The position numbers and the translations under genes were made by a program. The notes beneath the pieces were generated by a model. It was not told the origin of the DNA and made no database searches. It saw only the letters and a list, made by a program, of their open reading frames with translations. DNA of 64,000 bases from Chryseobacterium pennipullorum (GTDB lineage: Bacteria > Bacteroidota > Bacteroidia > Flavobacteriales > Weeksellaceae): contig NZ_QNVV01000011.1 in the NCBI RefSeq assembly GCF_003384725.1, positions 62,001-126,000 on the forward strand. The letters are read 5' to 3'. Each line of letters starts with the position of its first letter. Position 1 is the stretch's first letter. Below, in pieces: positions 43,978 through 52,501 of the stretch.

Positions 43978-44418
43978 AATCATATCCCGCATCTGAAATC
44001 CGTTTTCGAAAATAGGAGCGGGATAATTTTCTGTAAAAAAGTCTTTGCGTACTCCTGTTTTTACAAATCCGTTTTTCTCATAAAACCTGATCTGCTGAAA
44101 TCCCGTATCTGAAGTTCCCACCGTCAGGATCTGGTACTGATTTTCCAAGGCAATTTCTTTTGCCTTACGGATCAGAATACTTCCGATACCCTGACCCTGA
44201 CAGTGTTCTGAAACAGCGATGTTTTTAATCTCCAGATCTGTGTTGCTATTGGCGTAAAGTGCCATTACGGCAATATTTTCATGACCGTCATGCAGAAGAT
44301 AGATGCTGGATTTGAAAATATACCGGTTGATGGCTTCAATGGTTTCATCCGCTAACAAGAGCAGTTCATAAGGAATTTCCGAATCTGAAGCAATCTTGCT
44401 AAAAATATAATTTTCCAT
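43951..44418 (-). CDS. GNAT family N-acetyltransferase
   Basis: A 155-residue acetyltransferase. The acetyl-CoA-binding motif A reads IAVSEHCQGQGIGSILIRKAKEIA, with the Q-x-x-G-x-G/A pattern, and motif B reads GTSDTGFQQIRFYEKNGFVK. The acceptor is unknown. It overlaps the upstream GNAT gene by one base, so the two are a translationally linked pair. Its 3' end overlaps the LysR gene on the other strand. Confidence 0.88.
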   Translation of the reverse strand: MENYIFSKIASDSEIPYELLLLADETIEAINRYIFKSSIYLLHDGHENIAVMALYANSNTDLEIKNIAVSEHCQGQGIGSILIRKAKEIALENQYQILTVGTSDTGFQQIRFYEKNGFVKTGVRKDFFTENYPAPIFENGFQMRDMILLTHHLTE

Positions 44419-44852
44419 TATAAGCTCATATGAATAAGCGGATAATCTTTCCCTGAACCATCTTTTTCTGACCTTCCTGTCTTTTTGAAGCCCATTTTCT
44501 CATAAAAACCAATAGCCTGAGGATTTTGTTCGTTGACATCTACTTTGGTAAATCCGGTCTTCTCTCTCATAAATTCATATAACTTTTTACCGTAGCCTTG
44601 TCCGCGGTTGTCATTGTGGATAAAGAGCATTTCCAGGTTACCTTCAGCTACGGAAGCAAAGCCTTTAGCCTCATCATTCTCTGTCATTACGTAAACCTCC
44701 AGATTGGGAAGATAATCTCTTGGAATCGCTTCTTTGAAATAATTAAAATCTTCTTCAGCAAGAAAATCATGAGTGGCTTTTACTGCAGATTCCCAGATTT
44801 CCATGATTTTTGGATAGTCCCCGGCATTGGCAAGCCTGATGTTTTGTGACAT
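44418..44852 (-). CDS. GNAT family N-acetyltransferase
   Basis: A 144-residue acetyltransferase. It shows MLFIHNDNRGQGYGKKLYEFM (motif A) and VNEQNPQAIGFYEKMGFKKTGRSEKDGSGKDYPLIHM (motif B and tail, in segments), as in the YjaB/PhnO-like group. The tail with D-x-x-G-K-D-Y-P is typical for YjaB-like enzymes. Substrate unknown. It forms a pair with the GNAT gene downstream. Confidence 0.9.
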   Translation of the reverse strand: MSQNIRLANAGDYPKIMEIWESAVKATHDFLAEEDFNYFKEAIPRDYLPNLEVYVMTENDEAKGFASVAEGNLEMLFIHNDNRGQGYGKKLYEFMREKTGFTKVDVNEQNPQAIGFYEKMGFKKTGRSEKDGSGKDYPLIHMSL

Positions 44853-45040
44853 AATTTAAAATTTATACAAAAATAGAAATTTAATGGTTAGATCTTAATA
44901 AGCCTTCTGTTATGTAGCTCTTTCTACCTGCAGTTTATATCCGTTTGTGGTAAAAACAGTAAAATTGGTAAGCCGGAATCCCGAATTTTTATTGCAAATT
45001 TGTTTAATCACTTTAAATGACAATCAAAAAATAAGAACCT

Positions 45041-45916
45041 ATGCAAAATAAAACCTATACAGGACAGCCTGTGGTGACTTTAAATAATGGAGTAGATATT
45101 CCGGCTTTAGGATTTGGAGTATGGCAGATGGAAGATCTTAAAGAATGCGAGAATGCTGTAATCAAAGCAATCGGGACCGGATACAGAATGATTGATACGG
45201 CGGCCATCTACCAGAATGAAACGGCCGTGGGTGCTGCGGTAAAGAACAGCGGTATCAACAGGGATGAGCTTTTTATCACTTCAAAAGTTTGGGTTCAGGA
45301 TCATGGCTATGAAAAAGCCAAGAAGGCCTTTCAGAGAACCTTAGACAGGCTACAGATGGAGTATCTTGATATGTATCTGATCCATTGGCCTTACGGAGAT
45401 TTTACCGGCACATGGAAAGCTTTGGAAGAGCTGTATCAGGAAGGAAAGATCAAGGCCATAGGGGTATGTAATTTTACCGTTGAAAAGCTTGAGGAATTAA
45501 AAGCAAATTCAACAGTGCTGCCGGTGATCAATCAGATCGAACTGCATCCGGTATTTCAGCAGAAAGAATTGCAGGAATACGACAGAAAAAATAATATCAT
45601 CACTCAGCCGTGGAGCCCTCTTGGGAATGGCAATGCAAGCCTTCTGAGCAATACCGACCTGAAAGCTATTGCCGAGAAATATGGTAAAACAGTAGCACAG
45701 GTGATCTTAAGATGGCATCTGCAGGAAGGGTTTGTTGTGATTCCAAAATCGGTAACCCCGTCAAGAATTGAAGAAAACTTTAATGTTTTCGATTTTGAAC
45801 TGACCGAAGAGGAAATGAATGTTGTTCGTTCCTTAGACACTGGAAAAAGGCTGTTCTTTGATCCGAAAGATCCGGAATGGGAACAGAAAATGTTAAAATC
45901 TGTAGCGGATATTTAA
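45041..45916 (+). CDS. Aldo/keto reductase, 2,5-diketo-D-gluconate reductase type
   Basis: A 291-residue NADPH-dependent AKR. The diagnostic blocks are GFGVWQMEDLKECENAVIKAIGTGYRMIDTAAIYQNETAVG (in segments; catalytic Asp and Tyr), the Lys in FITSKVWVQDH, and the His in DMYLIHWP. The C-terminal NADPH site is VVIPKSVTPSRIEENFNVFDF. It reduces small aldehydes or ketones such as methylglyoxal; the specific role is not known. It is probably transcribed alone, with a palindromic repeat after it. Confidence 0.93.
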   Translation: MQNKTYTGQPVVTLNNGVDIPALGFGVWQMEDLKECENAVIKAIGTGYRMIDTAAIYQNETAVGAAVKNSGINRDELFITSKVWVQDHGYEKAKKAFQRTLDRLQMEYLDMYLIHWPYGDFTGTWKALEELYQEGKIKAIGVCNFTVEKLEELKANSTVLPVINQIELHPVFQQKELQEYDRKNNIITQPWSPLGNGNASLLSNTDLKAIAEKYGKTVAQVILRWHLQEGFVVIPKSVTPSRIEENFNVFDFELTEEEMNVVRSLDTGKRLFFDPKDPEWEQKMLKSVADI

Positions 45917-45956
45917 ATTGTGCATCGTTACTTTGCATTGAACTAAAGATAGAACT

Positions 45957-46015
45957 CCCGCAGATTTCACGGATAACGCAGATTTTAAATTTGTGGAATT
46001 TGTGGAATCTGTGGG
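45957..46015. repeat. Solitary palindromic repeat of the same type as in the 28.7-kb array
   Basis: The left arm CCCGCAGATTTCACGGAT and the right arm TTGTGGAATCTGTGGG are inverted copies of each other and match the hairpin part of the tandem array. The linker part of the array unit is absent. It lies 40 bp after the aldo/keto reductase stop and may act as a transcript-end structure. Confidence 0.75.
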
Positions 46016-46061
46016 AATTTTATTTTCTGCTCAGATTGAGGAATATCATATCCCATTGAAA

Positions 46062-46090
46062 TTGAGACATTCTTATTTTTTGTACCTTTT
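46062..46090 (+). promoter_or_regulatory. Promoter of the nitronate monooxygenase gene
   Basis: TTG (46062-46064), an 18-bp spacer and TACCTTTT (46083-46090; 7 of 8 with TAnnTTTG counting the free positions) fit the Bacteroidota type. Transcription would start near 46096. Confidence 0.55.
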
Positions 46091-46108
46091 TAATTAAAAT
46101 ACGTTCTT

Positions 46109-47170
46109 ATGTTTTCGTCAGATACAATCAGTAAAAGAGTAGGGGTGAAATATCCTATTATTCAGGCTCCGATGTATGGGGTGAGTACCGTACAGATGGT
46201 TGCAGCAGCAGCTCGTGCTGACTGTTTGGGATCTTTGGCATTAGCAGATCTTTCAACAGATGAATCTATTGAACTCATTCGGGAGACAAGAAAATTAACT
46301 GATAAACCTTTTGCTGTTAATATTTTTGTCCATCACATTCCAGAAATAACGGATGAATTGAAAGATAAATTTGGCAAAACTAAGCTGTTTTTAGAGCAGT
46401 TAGCAAAGGATAGCAATATTGAAGTTACGCTGCCTCACCTTGAAGATCTGAATATTAATTCTTATCATGACCTGGTAGATCTTGTTATTGAGGAAAACTG
46501 TAAAATTTTAAGCTTTACCTTCGGAAACCTTGATCCTCAAAGTATTCAGAAACTGAAAGAACATGGAGTAACATTAATTGGGACCTGCACTTCTGTAAGT
46601 GAGGCCCTGCTTTTGGAAAAATCAGGGATTGATATCATTTGTGTACAGGGAACGGAAGCAGGGGGGCATAGAGGAACTTTTGATCCGGACCATATTCTGC
46701 AGATCGGGGGATTGTCTTTGTTATCCCAGGTGTATGATCAGGTACAGGTTCCGCTGATTTATGCAGGTGGAATCTACAATGGAAAAACCTTACAGGCCGT
46801 AAAAGAATTGGGGGCTCAGGGATTTCAGGTAGGAAGTCTTCTATTAACATCCCAGGAAAGTGCTTTACAGCCTTTTGAAAAGGAAAGGCTCAAAAGAGTA
46901 AGAGAAGATGAAATTATTTTAACCAAAAGCTTTTCAGGCAGATATGCCAGAGGGGTTAAAAACAAATATATTGAGGCTGTTGAAGATTCTGAGCATATTT
47001 TACCTTACCCTTATCAGAATAAGCTGACTAATGCATTGCGTAAAGCTGCAAAATCTATACAGAATACAGATTTTGTGGGTATTTGGACAGGACAGTCTAT
47101 CCATAATTACAGTGAGTTTTCTACTGAGGAAATCCTGAGAAATCTCATATTTCAAGTACAGGGGGACTAA
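46109..47170 (+). CDS. Nitronate monooxygenase (NMO/2-nitropropane dioxygenase family)
   Basis: A 353-residue FMN-dependent TIM-barrel enzyme that oxidises alkyl nitronates, such as propionate-3-nitronate. It starts VGVKYPIIQAPMYGVS, then has AADARADCLGSLALADLS-like text, KPFAVNIFV, and the FMN/catalytic segment DIICVQGTEAGGHRGTFD with the family His. The tail includes PLIYAGGIYNGKTLQAVKELGAQGFQVGS, the phosphate-binding loop. The length is normal. It protects against nitro-toxins in characterised members. Confidence 0.92.
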   Translation: MFSSDTISKRVGVKYPIIQAPMYGVSTVQMVAAAARADCLGSLALADLSTDESIELIRETRKLTDKPFAVNIFVHHIPEITDELKDKFGKTKLFLEQLAKDSNIEVTLPHLEDLNINSYHDLVDLVIEENCKILSFTFGNLDPQSIQKLKEHGVTLIGTCTSVSEALLLEKSGIDIICVQGTEAGGHRGTFDPDHILQIGGLSLLSQVYDQVQVPLIYAGGIYNGKTLQAVKELGAQGFQVGSLLLTSQESALQPFEKERLKRVREDEIILTKSFSGRYARGVKNKYIEAVEDSEHILPYPYQNKLTNALRKAAKSIQNTDFVGIWTGQSIHNYSEFSTEEILRNLIFQVQGD

Positions 47171-47219
47171 AGACAATTATAGTATCTTCGGGGTTTAAAT
47201 ACAATTTTAAACTTTAATA

Positions 47220-47669
47220 ATGAAAAAAATATTTCTGATGCTTGCAGCATTTTCGGCAATCTTATCATGCAGCAGCGATGATGATAGTCCAAAAAAAGAA
47301 GAGATGTCTGCAATTGTAGGAACATGGAATCAGTATAAAGGAGAGGTTTATACTACTTCTAATAATCAAACTGTGACTGTATATCCTAAAGGATGTGAAT
47401 CGGAAAATATTTTTGAATATAACAAAACTGAAGTAAATACAGTGGGATATGAAGCGAATAAGGATGGTGTATGTGTTCCTGCTCAATATAAGAGTGCTAA
47501 GTATACCTATGATCAGGGGGCTCAAAAACTATGGTATAATAATCCTGACATCGCTTATAAGATCACTAAGTTGACTCTTACTGAACTGGTAACGGAAGAT
47601 AGCAGTGAAGACAGAGATAATGACGGACTGAACGATGTGGTGATAAGATACTTTAGAAGAGTAAAATAA
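47220..47669 (+). CDS. Lipocalin-like lipoprotein (copy 1 of 2)
   Basis: A 149-residue lipoprotein (lipobox ILSC, Cys at residue 17). The mature start IVGTWNQYKGEVY has the lipocalin-like G-x-W. Near the C-terminus the acidic stretch DRDNDGLNDVV resembles the D-x-D-x-D-G calcium loop of thrombospondin type 3 repeats. A second gene of the same length and design follows after 93 bp, so the two are tandem paralogues. The function is unknown. It would be anchored in the outer membrane. Confidence 0.82.
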   Translation: MKKIFLMLAAFSAILSCSSDDDSPKKEEMSAIVGTWNQYKGEVYTTSNNQTVTVYPKGCESENIFEYNKTEVNTVGYEANKDGVCVPAQYKSAKYTYDQGAQKLWYNNPDIAYKITKLTLTELVTEDSSEDRDNDGLNDVVIRYFRRVK

Positions 47670-47762
47670 ATTTTAATAAGGTTCTTTTTAGTTTAATCTA
47701 AGGAGAACTTTCCTTTTTACGAAATAAATACTGTATAAAAAGTACTATTAATACCCTTTATT

Positions 47763-48212
47763 ATGATGAAAAAACTATTCTTACCATTAGCTGTGTTTTC
47801 AGTAATGGCATCGTGCAGCGGCAATGATGATGAAGTACAAACCAATAATGCTTCTATTATTGGAAAATGGTATATCGATAAAGCTGAAAAGTATACATCA
47901 GGAAATAAAAAGACGGAAATTAAAATTTTCAGTGAGTGTGAGAAAAAAGGCACTCATGAATTTAGAGAAAAAAATATGACTTCCACAACGTTTGCTCCTG
48001 AAAATAATAACTGCGTACAAACAGATGTTGTTACCAGAATCTATACCTTTGATCCGGTGTCTAAAAAGTTCTGGTATGAAGATGAGAAAGACTTCCCATA
48101 TACCATTTCTCAATTAACTCAAACAAGTATGGTCTTGGAAGATCATCTTGAAGATATTGATGGCGACGGAATAAAAGATGTGGTCAAATTTTATTTTAAA
48201 AGAATCCAATAA
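47763..48212 (+). CDS. Lipocalin-like lipoprotein (copy 2 of 2)
   Basis: A 149-residue paralogue of the gene before it. Lipobox MASCS, G-K-W at the start of the barrel (IIGKWYIDKAEKY) and the same acidic tail DIDGDGIKDVV are conserved, but overall identity is only moderate. The duplication is therefore not recent. The first codon may be the second Met (MKKLFLP). Two Cys in the middle (near residues 60 and 83) are conserved with copy 1 and may form a disulfide. A terminator follows. Confidence 0.82.
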   Translation: MMKKLFLPLAVFSVMASCSGNDDEVQTNNASIIGKWYIDKAEKYTSGNKKTEIKIFSECEKKGTHEFREKNMTSTTFAPENNNCVQTDVVTRIYTFDPVSKKFWYEDEKDFPYTISQLTQTSMVLEDHLEDIDGDGIKDVVKFYFKRIQ

Positions 48213-48218
48213 AAACAG

Positions 48219-48249
48219 AAAAACTCCCTTCAACTGAAAGGAGTTTTTT
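48219..48249 (+). terminator. Terminator of the twin-lipoprotein genes
   Basis: A stem AAAACTCC / GGAGTTTT with a short loop is followed by T's, just after the second lipoprotein stop. Confidence 0.75.
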
Positions 48250-48317
48250 GTTTTATACAGAAATTTGAGATATTCTTCATTTTCAAATTCTCAAATTAAT
48301 ATATTTTTAAATTGAAT

Positions 48318-49655
48318 CTATTTAGTCAGATCCAGACCTCCGAAGTTTCCGGAACTCATCATCAGAAATACTCCATTTGTTTTATCCAGGGTATTCCAAT
48401 ACGCGTGAAGATCTTCAGCATTGGTGAATACCCTTAAGCTTTGATTTCTGAATTTTTCTTTGATAAATTCGGGAGAGATAGGCTCCATTCTTTTGATCTT
48501 TAAAGCGTCCTCAGAATAGAAAACGATGGCTTCTTCCAGACCATCCATGGCATGATCATACTGCTCTAAAAAAGCGGGATTCAAGCTGGAATAGGTATGC
48601 AGCTCCAGGAAACCATGTTTCTTATCACTTTTAAACTGCTCCCTGAAAGCTTTCACTGCTGCCTTTACTTTGCTGGGTGCATGAGCAAAATCTTTATAAA
48701 GAATTCCTTTATCTTCTCTTTCTACCTTTTCAAGACGTTTGGAAGCTCCTTTGAAGCTCATAATCGCTTCGTAGAAATCTTCATCCATAATCCCCAGCTG
48801 CTGGCAGATATGTCTTGCTCCTTCCATATTCAGGAGGTTATGTGCCCCGAAAACGGAAAGGGGAACATCACCCATTTCGGTTTTTAAATATACTTTACCG
48901 TTGTTGATTTCGTACTCAGGAGTTTTGTAAGGGATCTTCCTGAAATAATTTTCGGCACCTTCCACCACCTTTACCACTTCAGGATCTTCTTCATTGTACA
49001 CCAATACGCCTCCTGGGGTAATGCTTGCCACAAACTTTCTGAACTGTTCAATATAATCGTCAAAAGTTTTAAAAACATTGATGTGATCCCACGCAATTCC
49101 ACTCATCAGGGCAATATTCGGCTGATACAGTAAGAATTTGGAGCGCAGATCGATAGGAGAGGATAGGTATTCGTCACCTTCCAGAACCATAAAATCATTA
49201 TCCTGGGTCAGTTTAACCATGCAGTCAAATCCTTCCAGCTGTGCTCCCACCATATAATCTACATCTTTCTGGTGAAAGTTCAGTACATGAAGGATCATTG
49301 AGGTGATGGTCGTTTTACCATGGGAACCTGCAATGACCACTCTGGTTTTGTTTTTAGCCTGCTCATATAAGAATTCAGGGTAAGAATAGATCTTCAGACC
49401 CAGCTCTTTTGCTCTTGCCAGCTCAGGATTGTCCTGATGGGCATGCATACCCAGAATAACAGCATCAATATCCGGAGTTATCTTTTCTGGAAACCAACCC
49501 ATTTCCTGAGGGAGTATTCCCTTTCTCTCCAATCTTGATTTTGAAGGTTCAAAAATAGCGTCATCCGAACCTGTCACCTGATATCCTTTATCTTTTAATG
49601 CTATCGCAAGGTTATGCATGGCGCTGCCGCCAATGGCAATGAAGTGGGTTTTCAA
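48318..49655 (-). CDS. mpl: UDP-N-acetylmuramate:L-alanyl-gamma-D-glutamyl-meso-DAP ligase (Mpl-type Mur ligase)
   Basis: A 445-residue Mur ligase of the MurC/Mpl group, used for recycling of the murein tripeptide onto UDP-MurNAc. The N-terminal GGSAMHNLAIALKDKGYQVTGSD binds UDP, the ATP loop GSHGKTT is at residues 110-116, and LEGDEYLSSPIDLRSKF follows. The C-terminal domain has APSKVKAAVKAFRE. The pattern HFIAIGGSAMHNLA, in which the start resembles Mpl more than MurC, leads me to Mpl; a MurC role is less likely. The next gene downstream is opposite. Confidence 0.85.
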   Translation of the reverse strand: MKTHFIAIGGSAMHNLAIALKDKGYQVTGSDDAIFEPSKSRLERKGILPQEMGWFPEKITPDIDAVILGMHAHQDNPELARAKELGLKIYSYPEFLYEQAKNKTRVVIAGSHGKTTITSMILHVLNFHQKDVDYMVGAQLEGFDCMVKLTQDNDFMVLEGDEYLSSPIDLRSKFLLYQPNIALMSGIAWDHINVFKTFDDYIEQFRKFVASITPGGVLVYNEEDPEVVKVVEGAENYFRKIPYKTPEYEINNGKVYLKTEMGDVPLSVFGAHNLLNMEGARHICQQLGIMDEDFYEAIMSFKGASKRLEKVEREDKGILYKDFAHAPSKVKAAVKAFREQFKSDKKHGFLELHTYSSLNPAFLEQYDHAMDGLEEAIVFYSEDALKIKRMEPISPEFIKEKFRNQSLRVFTNAEDLHAYWNTLDKTNGVFLMMSSGNFGGLDLTK

Positions 49656-49661
49656 TTGTCT

Positions 49662-50099
49662 TTACTGTTTTTTAACATTAGTATTAATGATCTCCTGGAA
49701 AGCCTCAAGAATGTTGTTCCAGTTAGTCTGATAATTAGGGAAGATCATACTCGCATCGGTCTTGCTGCCTTCATTGGGACCTTTCTTTACGTTAATGGCC
49801 GTTGAAACATTATCGTATAACTTTTTATGGTCTTCCTGTATTCTTCTGAAATTATTCTGAGAAAGTACCTGATCCAGTTTTTTTAGATCTTCATTGGAAA
49901 TTTTAAAATCCTTTTTGATCTTTTTGCCTTGTCCTTCAAAGGAATAATGTACATTGTTTCCTTTTATAAGCATGTTTTCATAAACAGGGGCATAGCCACC
50001 ACTTTTCGAATAGCTGATATCAAAATCCGAATACACTTTTTGGCTGTTACACGAAACTAATACTATGATGGCGAATAAGATTCCTATTATTCTGTTCAT
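49662..50099 (-). CDS. Small lipoprotein of unknown function
   Basis: A 145-residue protein with lipobox VLVSC (Cys at residue 17). The mature part is short, with a beta-like FDISYSKSGGYAPVYENMLIKGNNVHYSFEG and a helical C-terminus. No family recognised. It lies 6 bp before the Mpl gene on the same strand and 15 bp after the acyltransferase gene, so it belongs to the same transcript. Confidence 0.75.
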   Translation of the reverse strand: MNRIIGILFAIIVLVSCNSQKVYSDFDISYSKSGGYAPVYENMLIKGNNVHYSFEGQGKKIKKDFKISNEDLKKLDQVLSQNNFRRIQEDHKKLYDNVSTAINVKKGPNEGSKTDASMIFPNYQTNWNNILEAFQEIINTNVKKQ

Positions 50100-50114
50100 A
50101 ATTTAATATTTACT

Positions 50115-50921
50115 TTAATTATCTGAGTCCTTTTGTTCTAATTTTTTAGCTTTAAGTTCTTCATCATAATTGTGTAATAGATTAAAATCTTCAGTCTGCT
50201 CAATAGCAGTCATGATTTTCAATAGAATTTCCGGTGCTTTTTCATTATCATAATCGATATCAAGAGGAGCTTTGAATTCCATGGTAGGCTTTACACCGGT
50301 TACCTTTACACGAAGTCCTTTTTTATCAAATGCTCTTCTGAATCCATTGATTTTGATGGGAATCACAATAGGACGTTGATTTTTTACCAACTTGGCTGTT
50401 CCCCGTCGTCCCTGCGCGAAAGCAGAGGTGGTCCCTTGTGGGAATGTAGCTACCCATCCGTTATCCAGTGCTTTCATAATATTATCTACCTCGCTCATGT
50501 CTACCATTCTGTTGACATTTTTGCCTTCCGCTCTCCAGGTTCTTTTTACCGTCACAGCACCTGCAATTTTGAAAATTTTAGGAAGAATCCCTTTGTTCAT
50601 GGTTTCCTCAGCTGCCACATAGTAAAAATCGATCTTCGGATTCAGCAGATAGATAGGATTTTTAATCGTATTCAGATATCCGTTGTTCACAGCACAGAAT
50701 GCATGATACATAGCCGCTACATCTGCAAAATAAGTCTGATGGTTGGATACAAACAATACGTTGGAATCCGGAAGATCCACAAGGTGTTCTGTACCGGTTA
50801 TTTTCAGTTTGTTGAAGCCATTGAATCTTCTGTAGGATACAATTCCTAAAATAAAAATAATAAACCTTTTTAAAAAATAAGGTGTTCCGAATGCATCGGT
50901 GAAAATATTTTTCTTCGCCAT
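50115..50921 (-). CDS. plsC: 1-acyl-sn-glycerol-3-phosphate acyltransferase (PlsC family)
   Basis: A 268-residue membrane-associated acyltransferase. The acceptor motif is VSNHQTYFAD (His and Asp five residues apart, one more than in the usual HX4D), and the FPQGTTSAFAQGRRG block stands for FPEGTRS. Motif VPIKINGFRRAFDKKG is the fourth block. The extra residue and Gln for Glu suggest a divergent subgroup. It could act on phospholipid or ornithine-lipid acyl acceptors. It is in a same-strand run with NUDIX and lipoprotein genes. Confidence 0.85.
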   Translation of the reverse strand: MAKKNIFTDAFGTPYFLKRFIIFILGIVSYRRFNGFNKLKITGTEHLVDLPDSNVLFVSNHQTYFADVAAMYHAFCAVNNGYLNTIKNPIYLLNPKIDFYYVAAEETMNKGILPKIFKIAGAVTVKRTWRAEGKNVNRMVDMSEVDNIMKALDNGWVATFPQGTTSAFAQGRRGTAKLVKNQRPIVIPIKINGFRRAFDKKGLRVKVTGVKPTMEFKAPLDIDYDNEKAPEILLKIMTAIEQTEDFNLLHNYDEELKAKKLEQKDSDN

Positions 50922-50948
50922 CTCTCAATTAAACACGGTAGTGCAAAG

Positions 50949-51578
50949 TTACATTTTTTTCAGCAACTGGCTGAATTCACTTAATATCATCGCTGTGGCA
51001 CCCCAGATAATATATCCGTTGAAGTTGATGACTGGAACTTCCTGACCTCCTGCACTGGGCAGCGCCATGATCTCTGGAACATCCGACAGGTTTAAAAAAG
51101 AAGTAATAGGAAACTCAATCGTTTCCACAGCTTCGCTCTGCTGAAGGATAAAGGCAGGATTCTTTATAGTATATGAAATGTAGGGATATACATAAAAATT
51201 GCTTGGCGGAATATAAATAGGAGACATCTCCCGGATGATCCTTATATAATGTTTATCGATCCCGATCTCCTCAGAAGTTTCACGAATAGCTGTTTCTGCA
51301 AAATCTCTGTCCATTTCTTCACGTTTACCTCCCGGTAATGAGATCTGCCCGCTATGCCTGTCGTGCTCATTAATGGTTCTTTGGATCAGGGGAAAATACC
51401 ATTCGTTGTCTTTCAGATAGAGTACAATGTTCACTGCAGCAAATTTGGGATTTTTTGCCAGTACTTCATCATAGGTAAATACAGGACGGTAAGGAGGAGA
51501 GAACAGTCCGTGGGCGTGTTCACCGGGAAGCTCTACACTTTTTATTTTTCTCAATAAATCTTTTCCAAAATTTTCCAT
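50949..51578 (-). CDS. NUDIX hydrolase, CoA pyrophosphatase type
   Basis: A 209-residue NUDIX enzyme, probably hydrolysing CoA to 4'-phosphopantetheine and 3',5'-ADP. The NUDIX box is at residues 83-107: GGKREEMDRDFAETAIRE and TSEEIGI, with the 14-residue spacing of NudL-type enzymes and the catalytic RETSEE. Upstream LPLIQRT and HSGQISLPGGK match the CoA-specific pre-box LLTxRS and QxxFPGG region. The C-terminal HFNGYIIWG-like VINFNGYIIWGATA is also typical. Confidence 0.88.
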   Translation of the reverse strand: MENFGKDLLRKIKSVELPGEHAHGLFSPPYRPVFTYDEVLAKNPKFAAVNIVLYLKDNEWYFPLIQRTINEHDRHSGQISLPGGKREEMDRDFAETAIRETSEEIGIDKHYIRIIREMSPIYIPPSNFYVYPYISYTIKNPAFILQQSEAVETIEFPITSFLNLSDVPEIMALPSAGGQEVPVINFNGYIIWGATAMILSEFSQLLKKM

Positions 51579-51783
51579 AGTCCAAATTTAACAATATATC
51601 TCGAAGAAATTAGGGTCTTAACATTTATTAACCTATGCAATCAACGCAATTAACGTGCGAGTAAATTGAAAATCTTAAGGGGCAAAAATTTAAAGATAAG
51701 ACAGTTTGTAATTCGGCAATAGATTTTGAATAAAATGCAGGACCTAGAGGCCTGTAAGATACTGAAATAGTCAAAATGGGATT

Positions 51784-52251
51784 TTATCCGACAGTTACCT
51801 CGGGTACATGATATACCGGGAAATTGACGGAATTAGCAATGAAGCAATATTCGTGAGCTCTGTGGTGAAGCTGCTTTGCTTTTTCAATCATCGATTCTTC
51901 TGTTACCGTGACTATCGGGTGCAGGATTACTTCAGTGAAGTGACCGCTTCCATTGGCTGTTTCGGTCATCGTTCCTGTTGCTTCATCAGTATAGTCAGTG
52001 ACAATGATCCCCGCTTCAGAACAGAAATGAAGATACCAGAGCATATGACACGAAGAAAGCGAAGACAGAAACATTTCCTCAGGATTGTGTTTCGTTTTAT
52101 CTCCACGGAAGAAAGGGTTAGATGAACCTTCGATCATTACCTTATTTTCTGCCTTAATGATATGGCTTCTCTCGTAGTCTTTATAGCCACTTGTTCCCGT
52201 TCCCTTATTTCCTGTCCACTGGACCGTGGTTTTGTAATGGTGATTTTTCAT
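51784..52251 (-). CDS. OsmC/Ohr family protein
   Basis: A 155-residue OsmC-like protein. The conserved Cys-containing block is NPEEMFLSSLSSCHMLWYLHFCSEAG (peroxidatic Cys in SSCH) and the second Cys is in AHEYCFIANSV. These fit an organic hydroperoxide reductase-type member. The start ATG at 52251 lies right next to the heptanucleotide repeat at 52262-52353. The gap between it and NUDIX (205 bp) holds nothing recognisable. Confidence 0.88.
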   Translation of the reverse strand: MKNHHYKTTVQWTGNKGTGTSGYKDYERSHIIKAENKVMIEGSSNPFFRGDKTKHNPEEMFLSSLSSCHMLWYLHFCSEAGIIVTDYTDEATGTMTETANGSGHFTEVILHPIVTVTEESMIEKAKQLHHRAHEYCFIANSVNFPVYHVPEVTVG

Positions 52252-52261
52252 GTTTAATAGA

Positions 52262-52353
52262 TTAAAAGATAAAAGATAAAAGATAAAAGATAAAAGATAA
52301 AAGATAAAAGATAAAAGATAAAAGATAAAAGATAAAAGATAAAAGATAAAAGA
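52262..52353. repeat. Heptanucleotide microsatellite (GATAAAA, about 12 copies)
   Basis: The unit GATAAAA repeats without a break from about 52268 to 52352 with only the first unit altered. It lies in the 5' region of the osmC-like gene (start 52251, minus). It is therefore in the leader or promoter of that gene. Confidence 0.9.
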
Positions 52354-52395
52354 TCTTATCGTTAAATCTCAATATTTGCTTGGCTATATCAATAG

Positions 52396-52459
52396 GGATG
52401 GGCTTTAGCCCATCCAGCTTGTCGTTAAAATTTCATTACGGGTGGGCTTTAGCCCATCC
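52396..52459. repeat. Twin palindromic hairpins with core GGGCTTTAGCCC
   Basis: GGATGGGCTTTAGCCCATCC (52396-52415) is a near-perfect palindrome, and a second copy GGGTGGGCTTTAGCCCATCC follows at 52440-52459. The 44-bp spacing and identical core suggest a REP-like element in duplicate. It is near the terminator of the RNase gene. Confidence 0.8.
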
Positions 52460-52466
52460 AACACAA

Positions 52467-52493
52467 AAAAACCTCCAGTACAACTGAAGGTCT
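52467..52493 (-). terminator. Terminator of the RNase E/G gene
   Basis: On the minus strand ACCTTCAG and CTGGAGGT pair around a TTGTA centre, followed by seven T's. Confidence 0.75.
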
Positions 52494-52501
52494 TAAATTT
52501 T

